Of a DNA stretch of 64,000 nt, positions 34,792 through 43,325 are shown in pieces (the stretch's first letter is position 1; each line of letters starts with the position of its first letter). A program made the position numbers and the translations under genes. The DNA is from JANPPS01 sp965246925 (GTDB lineage Bacteria; Pseudomonadota; Alphaproteobacteria; Acetobacterales; Acetobacteraceae), in the NCBI GenBank assembly GCA_965246925.1, contig OZ251994.1, positions 3,038,001-3,102,000 of the forward strand, in the 5' to 3' direction. The notes under the pieces were generated by a model, which saw nothing but the letters and a program-made list of their open reading frames with translations, did not search any database and was not told the origin of the DNA.

Positions 34792-35507
34792 GCAGCACGC
34801 CGCGTAAGCGTCTCGAACGCCGACTTCAGCCCCGCCGAACCCGCCACCTGCGCCACCGGACCCTGCTCCAGGATGCGCCCCTGATGCAGCACGATCACCT
34901 CCGCCCCCGGCCCGGCCTCATCCAGCAGATGCGTCGCCCATAGCACCGCCAGCCCCCGCTCCCGGCACAGCCCGCGCACATGCTCCACCAGGAACCCCCG
35001 GCTCTCCATATCGAGCCCCGCCGTCGGCTCGTCCAGCAACAGTAACGAGGGCTCATGGATCAACGCCCGCGCCAGCTCGACCCGGCGCTTCTGCCCGCCC
35101 GACAGCAGCCGCACCCGCTCCCCCGCCCGCTCGGCCAGATTGACCCGCGCCAGCTCGTCCCGGATGCGCGGCGCCGCCACCCGGGGCGACAATCCATGGA
35201 GCGCCGCGTGATACTCCAGGTTCTGCCGCACCGTGAGATCCAGATCGAGCGTCGGCTGCTGGAACACCACCCCCATCCGCGCCAGCGCCGCCCCGGCATG
35301 GCCCCGGAACGGCTGCCCGAACACCGAAATCTGCCCCTGATGCGCGTGATAAAGCCGGGTGATCAACGCGAACAGCGTCGTCTTCCCCGCCCCATTCTGC
35401 CCCAGCAGCACCGTGAACGCGCCCGGCATCAATGAAAAACTGAGGTCATGCAGCACGGTCCGCGCGCCAAAACGGTGGCTCAGCCCAGTGACCTCCAGCG
35501 CCGTCAA
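34788..35507 (-). CDS. ABC transporter ATPase, PQQ-dependent alcohol oxidation-associated
   Basis: A 239-residue ATPase with VLLGQNGAGKTTLFALI, VVFQQPTLDLDLTV, LLSGGQKRRVELARAL and LLLDEPTAGLD. It belongs with the ABC-2 permease next to it (PedB/LutE-like). The start is TTG 35507 overlapping the stop of the beta-propeller gene (TTGA); GTG 35528 is an alternative seven codons upstream. The same TTGA coupling is used by cydD and cydC in this genome. Confidence 0.85.
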   Translation of the reverse strand: MTALEVTGLSHRFGARTVLHDLSFSLMPGAFTVLLGQNGAGKTTLFALITRLYHAHQGQISVFGQPFRGHAGAALARMGVVFQQPTLDLDLTVRQNLEYHAALHGLSPRVAAPRIRDELARVNLAERAGERVRLLSGGQKRRVELARALIHEPSLLLLDEPTAGLDMESRGFLVEHVRGLCRERGLAVLWATHLLDEAGPGAEVIVLHQGRILEQGPVAQVAGSAGLKSAFETLTRRAA

Positions 35508-36460
35508 TTCGTCACCACAACACCCCACGGCAGCCGCCCCACCGGCACCGACTTCGTCACCTTCAGCGCCGCCACGTCGATCACCGACAGGTCGTTGCTC
35601 ACCCCGTTGGTGCTGAACAGCCGGGTCCCGTCCATCGAGAACGCCATGTTCCAGACCCGCTGCCCCACCAGTAAGTATTTCTTAACCTCATACGTGCTAG
35701 CATCGACCACGGCGATGCGGTTGGCCGGGCCCAGCGCCACGAACGCGGTCTTCTGGTCCGGCGTCAGCACCACGCCCACGGGCTGGATACTCTCGGCGGG
35801 AACACCGGGGATGGAGAAGTTGATGGTTTGAACCACCTGATGCTGCGCCGTGTCGATCACCGAGACGGTGCCCCCCACCTCCGCACTCACCCAGACCTGG
35901 CCGCCATCGGCCGTGAACCGCGCCACCCGCGGCCGGCTGCCGACCAGCACGTTGGCAATGGATTTCTGCGTCGCCGTATCGATGAAATGCGCCATCGACG
36001 TCGTCTCGGACGTGTTCACCAGCACCTTGCCATCCGGGCTCACCCCCATCCCCTCCGGCTCCACGCCGACCGGGATTTCCGTGGCGATCCGCCCGGTCGC
36101 GAGGTTCAGGACGGACACCATGTTGTCGTTCTCGTTGGCGATATACAGCGTCCCCCCATCGGGGCTTAGCGCCAGCAGCTCCGGATCCGGCCCGCTCGGC
36201 AACACCCGCGTCACCTTCAGCGTCGCCAGGTCCAGCGCCTCCACATGGTCGCTGTCGCTGGTGCAGATATACAGCGTCGTCCCGTCCTTGCTTGCCACGA
36301 TCCCCCGCGGACGCTCCCCCACATGCACCGTATCGATCACCGCCAGCGTGCCGCCATCCAGCACGGTGATGGTGTTGTCCTTCTCGTTGGACACGAACAC
36401 CCGCTCCGCATGCGCGGCACCGGCTGCGAGCAAAAGGACCGCCACGGCTAATACTTGCAT
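35504..36460 (-). CDS. Periplasmic YVTN beta-propeller protein, PQQ-catabolism-associated
   Basis: A 318-residue exported protein with signal peptide (LAVAVLLLAAGAAHA). The rest is seven-bladed propeller repeats of YVTN type: RVFVSNEKDNTITVLD, TLYIANENDNMVSVLN, AFVALGPANRIAVVD. Proteins of this type form a recognised family tied to PQQ-dependent alcohol catabolism (LutD-like). It overlaps the binding-protein gene by 13 bp, so the operon is tightly packed. Confidence 0.88.
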   Translation of the reverse strand: MQVLAVAVLLLAAGAAHAERVFVSNEKDNTITVLDGGTLAVIDTVHVGERPRGIVASKDGTTLYICTSDSDHVEALDLATLKVTRVLPSGPDPELLALSPDGGTLYIANENDNMVSVLNLATGRIATEIPVGVEPEGMGVSPDGKVLVNTSETTSMAHFIDTATQKSIANVLVGSRPRVARFTADGGQVWVSAEVGGTVSVIDTAQHQVVQTINFSIPGVPAESIQPVGVVLTPDQKTAFVALGPANRIAVVDASTYEVKKYLLVGQRVWNMAFSMDGTRLFSTNGVSNDLSVIDVAALKVTKSVPVGRLPWGVVVTN

Positions 36461-37626
36461 GCTGTCTCCGGCTGATCGATGCCAAGCGTGTCCAGCTCGG
36501 ACGTTTGATGCAGATACCCCGGCTGCGGGCTGACGGACACCAGCCCGCGCGCGTCCATCAGCAGCACCGGCTGCCTAAGCTGCCCATCCCAGGCCCGGAA
36601 CGTCAACCGTGACCCCTTGAACGCCGCCAACTCGAACTTTGGCCCGCGCAGATACGCCCCGATCGCGGACGGATCGGCGCTCCCGCCCCGCACCGCCGCC
36701 TCCCCCACCGCGCGCACCGCCATCCACGCCCCGAAATCCCGCGCCGTCATCGCCCGCCCGGCCTGCTTCTGGAACCGCAGCTGCATCTGCGTCGCCCCCC
36801 ATTGCTCGAACAGATGCGCCCACGCCACCGCCACCAGCCCCTGCGTCCCCGCGATCGGCCGTGGATCGGTCGTGCGGTAGGCCAGATCGTCGCCGAAATC
36901 CCCGGCCGTATCGGCCACCAGCAGCACGTCATAGCTGATCCCCTGGCTAAACCGCGCCGCCTCCGCCGCGATGCCCATGTGCCCGGTATCCGTCCGCTGC
37001 GCCCCAGGCTCGAACCTCCATGGCTTGTCCGCCACGACCTTCAGCTGGAACTTCTTCGCCGCCCGCCGCAACGCATCCGCATACTGCTTGTCCGCCGGCG
37101 CCGGCCCCTGCACCAACAGTACATTCCGCCAGCGCTTCACCGCCAGGAACTGCCCCAGCGCATCCGCCAGCATCGCCCGGCTCGGCAGCAGATGCAGCAC
37201 CCGCGCCCGGCAATCCACCCCCCGCAACCGGTCATCCTCGCTGGTCGCATCCAGGAAAATGGCCTCCCGAGCTTCCGCCAAATCCGCCACCTGCAACAGC
37301 AAATCCGCCGGCAAGTCGGTCACGATCACCCGCTCCCCCCCCGCCAGCATCGCCCGCGCCGCCGCCACCACCTCCGCCGCATCCGCCACCAGCCGCTCAT
37401 GCAGCTCGAACTCGAGCCCCAAGAACCGCCCCGTAGTCCGGTCATCCGAAAGCCCCAGCCGAGCCCCCTGCACCCCCTCGTCCGTCACCACCGGATCCAG
37501 CACCACCAAAGGCCCCCGCCCCGCCGGCACCAACGCCAAATACCCCACCCCCACCGGCCCCGCCCAAGCCGGCAGCCCCAGCAGCAACACCACCACCCCC
37601 GCAACAAGACCGGATCGAGCCCGCAT
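36448..37626 (-). CDS. ABC substrate-binding protein of the PQQ-dependent alcohol dehydrogenase system
   Basis: A 392-residue periplasmic protein with a signal peptide (VVVLLLGLPAWA). It has the shape of a type I binding protein but an unusual opening (VGVGYLALVPAGRGPLVVLD) typical of the PQQ-linked subfamily, with DLPADLLLQVADL and FGDDLAYRTTDPRPIAGTQG. Relatives are LutA in Methylobacterium and PedA1 in Pseudomonas, implicated in lanthanide-dependent growth. ATG 37626 is preceded by GGGGA. It is the first gene of an eight-gene minus-strand operon reaching 29934, and is divergent from the T6SS island. Confidence 0.85.
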   Translation of the reverse strand: MRARSGLVAGVVVLLLGLPAWAGPVGVGYLALVPAGRGPLVVLDPVVTDEGVQGARLGLSDDRTTGRFLGLEFELHERLVADAAEVVAAARAMLAGGERVIVTDLPADLLLQVADLAEAREAIFLDATSEDDRLRGVDCRARVLHLLPSRAMLADALGQFLAVKRWRNVLLVQGPAPADKQYADALRRAAKKFQLKVVADKPWRFEPGAQRTDTGHMGIAAEAARFSQGISYDVLLVADTAGDFGDDLAYRTTDPRPIAGTQGLVAVAWAHLFEQWGATQMQLRFQKQAGRAMTARDFGAWMAVRAVGEAAVRGGSADPSAIGAYLRGPKFELAAFKGSRLTFRAWDGQLRQPVLLMDARGLVSVSPQPGYLHQTSELDTLGIDQPETACKY

Positions 37627-37734
37627 TGTTTTCCCCGGTGCGTTCTGCACAGGCAGATAGTGGCCCCCCCGTGTCGCCTTGTCATCTGTCACAACCGAAG
37701 GCTAGCCCCACCAAGTGAACCCTCATGCCTGCCC

Positions 37735-38805
37735 TTGCACCTGAACAACCGCACCGGCTTTCCCGCAGTCACATTCCGCCAGTTCGACCGCGTGGGCGGC
37801 TATGACGCGGTGATCGCCGTGCGCGGCACGTTCATGGCCGCACCCGGCATCCTGCAAGCCGCGCCCGGGCAGGAGCCGCTATTGTGGGAGGATCAGACCG
37901 AGGCGGACATGCTGCTGCAGCCGAACGATCTCGTCCCCTTCAAGCCCGGCACCGATATCACGGCGCTGGGGGTCGCGCAGTGCCCGGATCCGGCGGGCGC
38001 GCGGTCTTGGCTCTGTGGCCTCACCATCAGCGACCAGAGCGGCAGTGCCCTGGTCAAAAAGCAGCTTCGGGTCACCGGGCCCCGGCAATGGCGCCCGCGG
38101 CTGCGCACACGGTGGCAGACGCTGCTGGGGATTGCGGCTACACCCATACTGCTGGGGTGGGACCTGACCGCGCCAGGCGTCGCGCAGACTGTCAGCCTCG
38201 ATTGGTCACTGGCCCAGGGCGGCGCCCTGCCGGATGAGCCCGGCGACGTCGATTGGGACAACCCGGCGGGCCTTGGTATCATGGGCCGCAATGGGCCGGA
38301 CCCTGGCCGGCCCTGGCCCGCGCCGCAGATCGAGGCCATGGATACGCCCATCGCCGATTGGCAGGCTGCTCCGGCGCCGGCCGGCCTAGGCCCCGTCGCA
38401 CCCTGGTGGCGGCAGCGCGCTCGATACGGGGGCAGTGGCCAGCTGGTCTGGCTGGACGAGCACCGCCCGGTCCTCCCCCCCGACTTCGACGAGCGGTATT
38501 GGCAATGCGCGCCGCCGGACCAGGTCGTCACCCCTTGGCTCCGCGGATATGAACGCTTCGAGCTGAGGAACCTGCACGCTGATCATCCAGTCCTCGCCGG
38601 CTCGCTGCCTGGCATAATCCTGGGCGCCGCGGTGCAGCCCCGTGATGGCCCGGCCACCCGCGTGCCGCTAAATTTGGACGGCGTGCACTTCGACCTCCGC
38701 CCGGGCCGGGACGTCGTGACGCTGACCTGGCGCGCCCGTTTCCCCATGCCGATGCGCCAGGGCACACGCATCACGCTAACCGAGCGGACGAGGCTGTCCG
38801 CATGA
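37735..38805 (+). CDS. DUF2169 family T6SS effector adaptor
   Basis: A 356-residue cytoplasmic protein of the DUF2169 family, which acts as chaperone or adaptor loading PAAR-linked effectors onto the type VI spike (as with Atu3641 and Tde2 in Agrobacterium). The opening HLNNRTGFPAVTFRQFDRVGGYD followed by VIAVRGTF is typical (shown here in two parts). The C-terminus LRPGRDVVTLTWRARFPMP matters because a decayed copy of it recurs downstream twice. The start is probably TTG 37735, without a clear ribosome binding site. It overlaps the effector gene by 4 bp. No T6SS structural genes are present. Confidence 0.85.
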   Translation: MHLNNRTGFPAVTFRQFDRVGGYDAVIAVRGTFMAAPGILQAAPGQEPLLWEDQTEADMLLQPNDLVPFKPGTDITALGVAQCPDPAGARSWLCGLTISDQSGSALVKKQLRVTGPRQWRPRLRTRWQTLLGIAATPILLGWDLTAPGVAQTVSLDWSLAQGGALPDEPGDVDWDNPAGLGIMGRNGPDPGRPWPAPQIEAMDTPIADWQAAPAPAGLGPVAPWWRQRARYGGSGQLVWLDEHRPVLPPDFDERYWQCAPPDQVVTPWLRGYERFELRNLHADHPVLAGSLPGIILGAAVQPRDGPATRVPLNLDGVHFDLRPGRDVVTLTWRARFPMPMRQGTRITLTERTRLSA

Positions 38806-40211
38806 CCAGCCGCTCGCCCGCGCCTTGGTCCACCGATGACCCGCGCGAGGGCTTGCGCGCCAGCAATGACGCCCGGATCTACAGCCTGACGCCGGGTGCG
38901 GCCACAAAACAGGTCGGCAACCGCAGCGTCCCGCATTTCGGTAACATGGTCGATTTCTGCGACCACGCCGAGAACTACAGCACGACCGTCCGCTTCACGA
39001 GCCAGGCGGTGCTGCTGGCGCGCAGCTGGACCAGCCACACGCATGGCGGCGGCGGCGGCATCTGCGAGCCGATCGGCCACGCGACGCAGGTGCGAGTCCA
39101 GGGCTCCCCGGTGGTGCGGGACGGCGACGCGTTCTTCATGGACGACCGCAAGACGGTGGGTGAGGCATCGTTCGTGCGTAACACGGAGGTGTTTGCGCCG
39201 CCCGAGGACACGGACCCCCTGCCAGACATGTCGGGCGTGCAGTTGGCGTTCAACGACGAAACCGGACGCTTTACCGGGCCGCCCACGACAACCCGTCCGC
39301 CCAATCCGAGCAACCGCCTGAGCCCCTGGTATATCGAGCCGCTTGACCGAGTGACCGGAGGGGCGCTGTCGAAGCAGCAGATCGAAACCTTCAACCTCGG
39401 TGAACTGAACGAGGTGATGAAGCAACACGGCGACACGCCGGAGCACCGGCAAATCATCCAGGACGGGATCGACCGGATCAACCAGGAGGCGCTGCCCTGG
39501 GGCGACAAGGAGCTGGGTACGCAGATTTACGACGAGACAATCGAAAGGCTGGCGGAGCAGCTGAAGCGGGAGGAGGCCGACCGCACCGTCCTGATCCCGC
39601 CGCCGAAGCCGGAGGGCGGCGGCAATGTGCGGGTCAGCGGGGACGGTCCGACCAAGGAGGAGATGGAGGATTGCGGGATCCGCACCCATGCCGAGAACAA
39701 GACCAAATGCGGGCCTTTGGGAGCATCGCATCATGGCATGGTTGATTTCCCATTCAGGACCGGCACCCGCGCGCAGACCGAACGGGAAGACCCGGCGGAT
39801 CACAGGGCCCCCGGCGCCCCGAAATTCAACCTCTCCTATACGATTTGCGTACCAGTCGCCGATGAGCCAGAGGATGAGGACAACACCGATGAGGGCGACG
39901 GCGAGGGGACTGGTGAGAAGGTCGATCGGCATGCAGAGTTGCACCGCGACCTTAATAAAGCGATTCACGGCAGCGGCGTTAACGGACTGACCGACCTTGA
40001 GACGGTCAGGAAATATTCATTTCAAGCGATCGATAAGTTGCCGGATAATGTTTTAACCCCCGCCTGCAAGATTGTTTACAAGCGCGTCCTTGACAATCAA
40101 TACGCGATATCGGCTGAGCTGCCGCTTCGCGCCAGTCCCTATCGACCCTTGCCCAGTAAAAACAACGATGTCGGGCGTGCGCTCAGCAAAGCATGGAATT
40201 TCCGATGGTAG
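38802..40211 (+). CDS. PAAR-like DUF4150 T6SS effector with SHH-type nuclease-like C-terminus
   Basis: A 469-residue effector. Residues 20-130 are a DUF4150/PAAR-like domain (GNMVDFCDHAENYSTTVRFTSQ in part, then VRVQGSPVVRDGDAFFMDD) that caps the type VI spike. A linker with repeated charged segments runs to about 290. The C-terminal region holds SHH at 309-311 (GASHHGMVDF), NLSYTICVPV near 346-355 and HAELHRDL at 377-384. This order resembles HNH/Endo VII nucleases of the SHH class; I infer a metal-dependent DNase. The last 50 residues (VYKRVL..PLRASPYRPLPSK) recur as detached tails downstream. The stop overlaps the next gene. Confidence 0.82.
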   Translation: MTSRSPAPWSTDDPREGLRASNDARIYSLTPGAATKQVGNRSVPHFGNMVDFCDHAENYSTTVRFTSQAVLLARSWTSHTHGGGGGICEPIGHATQVRVQGSPVVRDGDAFFMDDRKTVGEASFVRNTEVFAPPEDTDPLPDMSGVQLAFNDETGRFTGPPTTTRPPNPSNRLSPWYIEPLDRVTGGALSKQQIETFNLGELNEVMKQHGDTPEHRQIIQDGIDRINQEALPWGDKELGTQIYDETIERLAEQLKREEADRTVLIPPPKPEGGGNVRVSGDGPTKEEMEDCGIRTHAENKTKCGPLGASHHGMVDFPFRTGTRAQTEREDPADHRAPGAPKFNLSYTICVPVADEPEDEDNTDEGDGEGTGEKVDRHAELHRDLNKAIHGSGVNGLTDLETVRKYSFQAIDKLPDNVLTPACKIVYKRVLDNQYAISAELPLRASPYRPLPSKNNDVGRALSKAWNFRW

Positions 40212-41287
40212 AGGAATTTGGGACAACTGTCATTCTGCCCGGCGACCCGAGATGGTTCATTCCCGCGTCGGAGGCGAGGATCATCACCGCTGCGGCAGTG
40301 GTCAACGCAAACGCCTTCGTCCTGGCGATGGTTCTTGACGGAGAAATCTACTCGTCAGCCGAAGCCTATTCTCGCTTCTATCGGTTTGATCACGGAAAAT
40401 GGCTATGCATTGAGGTTGAGACCTCCATCACCGACATGCTGGTGGTCGAGCGGTTGGTCGATCCACCCGACGAACTGGTGGTGCTCGGGGTCGACGGAGA
40501 TGTTCGCTACGTCACTCAAGAGACGCGGTCCGAGTATATTTTGGGACCGGAGACACAGATGGTGGGCACCACCGTTCTCAGGCGGTTCGACGACATCTTC
40601 TATGCAGCGGGCCTCGTTGGCCAATGCTTTCGCGGCTATAATGGTACTTGGCGGCATGATGACGAAGGCATGCTGGACGCGGCACCCACCTTTCCACGCA
40701 TGCGCCCTGTGGATGTCGGCTGCACGATCGACATCGACGACCTCGTGATGCTCCCCAACGGCGACCAATACGCGTGCGGCAGCCTCGCCACCGCCCGGCC
40801 TGCGCTGTTCTGGCGACCCGGCGGAACTAAAAAGTGGCACTGGCTCGGCTCGGGCGTGGATGACCCAGTATATGACCAAATGGTGTTCCGGGGCATGCTC
40901 GTGGACGATGACGGCATGGTGTGGATCACCACCGATCTCGGCGTCCTGTTCAAAGGCACCGCGGCCCGTGGCTTTGGCGTCGCGACCGAGACTGCCTTTT
41001 CCGCAACGCACCCCGGCAGCAAGCTGCGCTTTAGGCAGATCGTCCACTACCAAGGCGCGATCATCGCGCGAAGCAACGAGGGCCCATATCGCCTCCGCCG
41101 GGACGGGGGGTGGGAAGCCCTGCCCAAAATGCCTCCGCGGGAGGGCAGGCCCCGGGCGAAGCCGATCGCGGCCGGCGGCAAGCTGGAGGTGTATGGCGAC
41201 CTGCTGTGGTCCCTATCTGCCAACGCAGGCCGCTTCGATGGACAGACCTGGACCCGATTTCCAATGCCATCAACCCTGGCGCCGTAA
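40205..41287 (+). CDS. Candidate immunity protein, beta-propeller-like (copy A1)
   Basis: A 360-residue cytoplasmic protein with no signal peptide. Its ATG lies inside the last codons of the effector gene (ATGGTAG), the tight layout of toxin-immunity pairs. Repeated strand motifs ending in aromatic residues (DGEIYSSAEAYSRFYRF; DGMVWITTDLGVLFKGT; RRDGGWEALP; FDGQTWTRFP) suggest a beta-propeller of the kind found in two-component regulator propellers. I know no named immunity family with this pattern. A copy at 44605 differs at only five residues, and a diverged one lies at 43319. Function is inferred from position and multiplication. Confidence 0.7.
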   Translation: MVEEFGTTVILPGDPRWFIPASEARIITAAAVVNANAFVLAMVLDGEIYSSAEAYSRFYRFDHGKWLCIEVETSITDMLVVERLVDPPDELVVLGVDGDVRYVTQETRSEYILGPETQMVGTTVLRRFDDIFYAAGLVGQCFRGYNGTWRHDDEGMLDAAPTFPRMRPVDVGCTIDIDDLVMLPNGDQYACGSLATARPALFWRPGGTKKWHWLGSGVDDPVYDQMVFRGMLVDDDGMVWITTDLGVLFKGTAARGFGVATETAFSATHPGSKLRFRQIVHYQGAIIARSNEGPYRLRRDGGWEALPKMPPREGRPRAKPIAAGGKLEVYGDLLWSLSANAGRFDGQTWTRFPMPSTLAP

Positions 41288-41690
41288 TCTCGGGCAGTCC
41301 TGAAAAGGACCCATTGCCTCCGGTGGCGGAAGCGGGCAACGGTTGCCAGGTCCGGCGCCCGGCCGGGACATTATGACGCTGGCCTGTAGCGCCCGCTTCT
41401 CCATGCCGCACGGCGGGAGGACGCCGCCAATGATTGATCTGTTTGGGCTGACCAAAGAGCAAGGGTTCTTCGCTTGCATCAATCAAAACCGCCGCCTAGC
41501 CAAGGACATCGAGGCAACCATCAAATCGGCGCAAGCCTTCCTCTACGCCGCCTCCGCTGTTATTCTACTACGCAGACTGGCTTGTTGATGAACCGATTCG
41601 AAAAAGACTTTCAATCAGGCAGTAAAATTACCATTTCGTGACAATCGGTTGAAAGCGGACCATCAATAGCGCTGCTCAGGAGGAGCCATG
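41288..41690 (+). pseudogene. Remnant of a second DUF2169-effector module
   Basis: The frame at 41343-41588 encodes PGRDIMTLACSARFSMP, clearly the decayed tail of a DUF2169 protein (compare PGRDVVTLTWRARFPMP of the intact one). It is fused to an unrelated stretch beginning MIDLFGLTKEQGFFACINQ and AKDIEATIKSAQAFLYAASA. A shift of frame then continues as FYYADWLVDEPIRKRLSIRQ to a stop near 41625. That second part may be the tail of another effector. After it come AGGAGG and ATGGCT, the beginning of an Imm11-type gene truncated by the IS66 element. Confidence 0.7.
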
Positions 41691-41693
41691 GCT

Positions 41694-43182
41694 GTAACTG
41701 CTCACCCCGGGTAGCCGCCGCGGCCTGAAGCCCGCTCGTCGCCCGCCTGCTACGATAAGGCTTTACACGGCTACGGGCGACTCGATTCAACCTCGCCGTG
41801 AGCCCGCCTCCCGACCTGTCCGCCCTGTCCCACGCCGAGAAAGACGCGCTCATCCGCTCGCTGCTGCCGCTCGTGCAGCAACTCGAGGATGCGCTGGCCC
41901 GGATCGCCGTTCTCGAAGCGCGCATCGACGAACTGACCCGGCCGCCCAAGACGCCGGACAACTCGTCCACCCCGCCATCCAAGGCACCCAAGCCCGACCG
42001 ATCCGTGCACCAAGAGCTGCGCCGCCGCCGCGGCCGCCCCGGCGTGGCCCGCGCGCTGGCCGAACACCCGGACCGGATCGTGGACGCCCATCTGGACGCG
42101 TGCCCGTCTTGCCAAGCCGCATTCCCGACCGCCGGGCAGACGCCGCACCAGGTCTATGACCGGATCGAGTTGCCGCCCGTGCGCCCGCACGTGACCCGCG
42201 TCCACCTGTTCGGCGGGCGGTGCGCCTGCTGCGGCACGCGGGCCGTGGCCGTGGCACCGCCCGGCCTCGAACCCGGCTCGCCGTTCGGCCGTAGCATCGA
42301 GGCCGCGGTCGTCTACCTCCACTATGCCCACGCGATCGGGTTCGAGCGCCTGCGCGCGTTGATGGGCGAGATGTTCGGCCTCTCGATCAGCGAGGGCGCG
42401 CTCAGCAACATCCTGGCCCGCGCCCAGGCCCCATTGGGTGTGGCGGCGGCCACGATCGCGACCGAGGTGCGCCAGGCGCGCGTGGTGTGCAGCGACGAAA
42501 CGTCGGCGCGCGTCGCGGGCAAGACCTGGTGGGAGTGGGTGTTTGCGACCGAGCGCGGCGTGCTGCACCTGATCCGGCCGAGCCGCGGCCGGGCGGTGCC
42601 GGCGGAGGTGTTCGGCAGCGCGCGGCCCGGCGTGTGGGTGTCGGACGCGTATGTCAGCCAGCGCGGCCATGCCGAGCGATGGCAGATGTGCCTGGCGCAC
42701 CTGTTGCGGGACGCACAATGGGCGATCGATTGCGGGGACGCCGGGTTCAGCGTGCGGTTCAAGCTATGGCTGCTGCGGGCGATGACGACCGGGCGGAGGC
42801 GAGAGACGCTGCAGGACAGCACGCTCCGGCAATACCGCGCGGATCTGGAGCGACGGCTCGACCTGATCATGGCGCACGCCGTGCCGCTGGGCGGTGTGGG
42901 ACAGAAGCTGCGGCAGCGCATTGGCAAGTGCCGGGAGCATTTGACAGTCTTCGTCACCGACCGCGACGTGCCCGCAACCAACAACGTGTCCGAGCGCTGC
43001 TTGCGGCCCAGCGTCGTGTTCCGCAAAGTGACAAACGGGTTCCGGTCCGAGTGGGGCGCCCAAACCTACGCCGCTTTCCGCTCGGTCGTCAGCACGGCGA
43101 AATTCAAGGGCGAAGGCGTGCTCTCCGCCATCCGCGAAGCCCTCCTTACCCCGCTCGCATGCATGCCGGGGTGAGCAGTTAC
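41694..43182 (+). mobile_element. IS66-family insertion sequence
   Basis: A 1,489-bp element bounded by perfect 17-bp inverted repeats (GTAACTGCTCACCCCGG at 41694-41710 and its complement at 43166-43182). It holds one transposase gene and no tnpA/tnpB, as in the single-gene IS66 branch. The 8 bp on the left (CCATGGCT) and right (AAAGGGTC) differ, so there is no target duplication. Left flank is the first two codons of an Imm11-type gene, right flank the tail of an effector gene, so DNA has been lost or recombined at one side. Confidence 0.9.
41798..43174 (+). CDS. IS66-family transposase
   Basis: A 458-residue transposase. An N-terminal coiled coil (LVQQLEDALARIAVLEARID) is followed by the linker PPKTPDNSSTPPSKAPKPDR, and a zinc-binding part with CPSCQAAFP and CACCGTRA. 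The DDE catalytic domain has Asp in VVCSDETSARVAG, Asp in WVSDAYVSQRGHAE and the Glu in NNVSERCLRPSVVFRKV. Length and motifs look complete, so it may be active. Start GTG 41798. Confidence 0.93.
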   Translation: MSPPPDLSALSHAEKDALIRSLLPLVQQLEDALARIAVLEARIDELTRPPKTPDNSSTPPSKAPKPDRSVHQELRRRRGRPGVARALAEHPDRIVDAHLDACPSCQAAFPTAGQTPHQVYDRIELPPVRPHVTRVHLFGGRCACCGTRAVAVAPPGLEPGSPFGRSIEAAVVYLHYAHAIGFERLRALMGEMFGLSISEGALSNILARAQAPLGVAAATIATEVRQARVVCSDETSARVAGKTWWEWVFATERGVLHLIRPSRGRAVPAEVFGSARPGVWVSDAYVSQRGHAERWQMCLAHLLRDAQWAIDCGDAGFSVRFKLWLLRAMTTGRRRETLQDSTLRQYRADLERRLDLIMAHAVPLGGVGQKLRQRIGKCREHLTVFVTDRDVPATNNVSERCLRPSVVFRKVTNGFRSEWGAQTYAAFRSVVSTAKFKGEGVLSAIREALLTPLACMPG

Positions 43183-43184
43183 AA

Positions 43185-43325
43185 AGGGTCTATAAAAGCG
43201 TGCTTTCAAATCAGTATAGATTAAGTCCAGAGTTTCCTCTTCGGGCCAGCCCGTATCGGCCTTTGCCGAGCAAGAGCAATAGCGTGGGCTTGGAACTCAG
43301 TCAAAAATGGGGCTTCGAATGGTAG
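43185..43325 (+). pseudogene. Detached effector tail B
   Basis: From the base after the IS66 right end, a 46-codon open frame reads VYKSVLSNQYRLSPEF then PLRASPYRPLPSKSNSVG and ends WGFEW. It aligns with the last 46 residues of the intact effector (VYKRVLDNQY.., PLRASPYRPLPSKNNDVG, ..WNFRW). No start codon or N-terminal part remains. It overlaps the start of the following immunity gene exactly as in the intact pair. Confidence 0.85.

Larger units (their letters stand above)
40104..41693 (+). repeat. Long direct repeat, copy 1
   Basis: This 1.59-kb segment recurs at 44504-46096 at an offset of 4,400 bp (4,403 at its right end owing to small insertions). It covers the last ~35 codons of the effector, the whole candidate immunity gene, a decayed DUF2169/effector remnant and the first two codons of an Imm11-type gene. 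The two copies are nearly identical. Copy 1 is cut on the right by the IS66 element. Confidence 0.93.

Noticed and set aside
41686..43190. Target-site duplication of the IS66 element
   Set aside because: The 8 bp on each side (CCATGGCT and AAAGGGTC) do not match, so no duplication is claimed.
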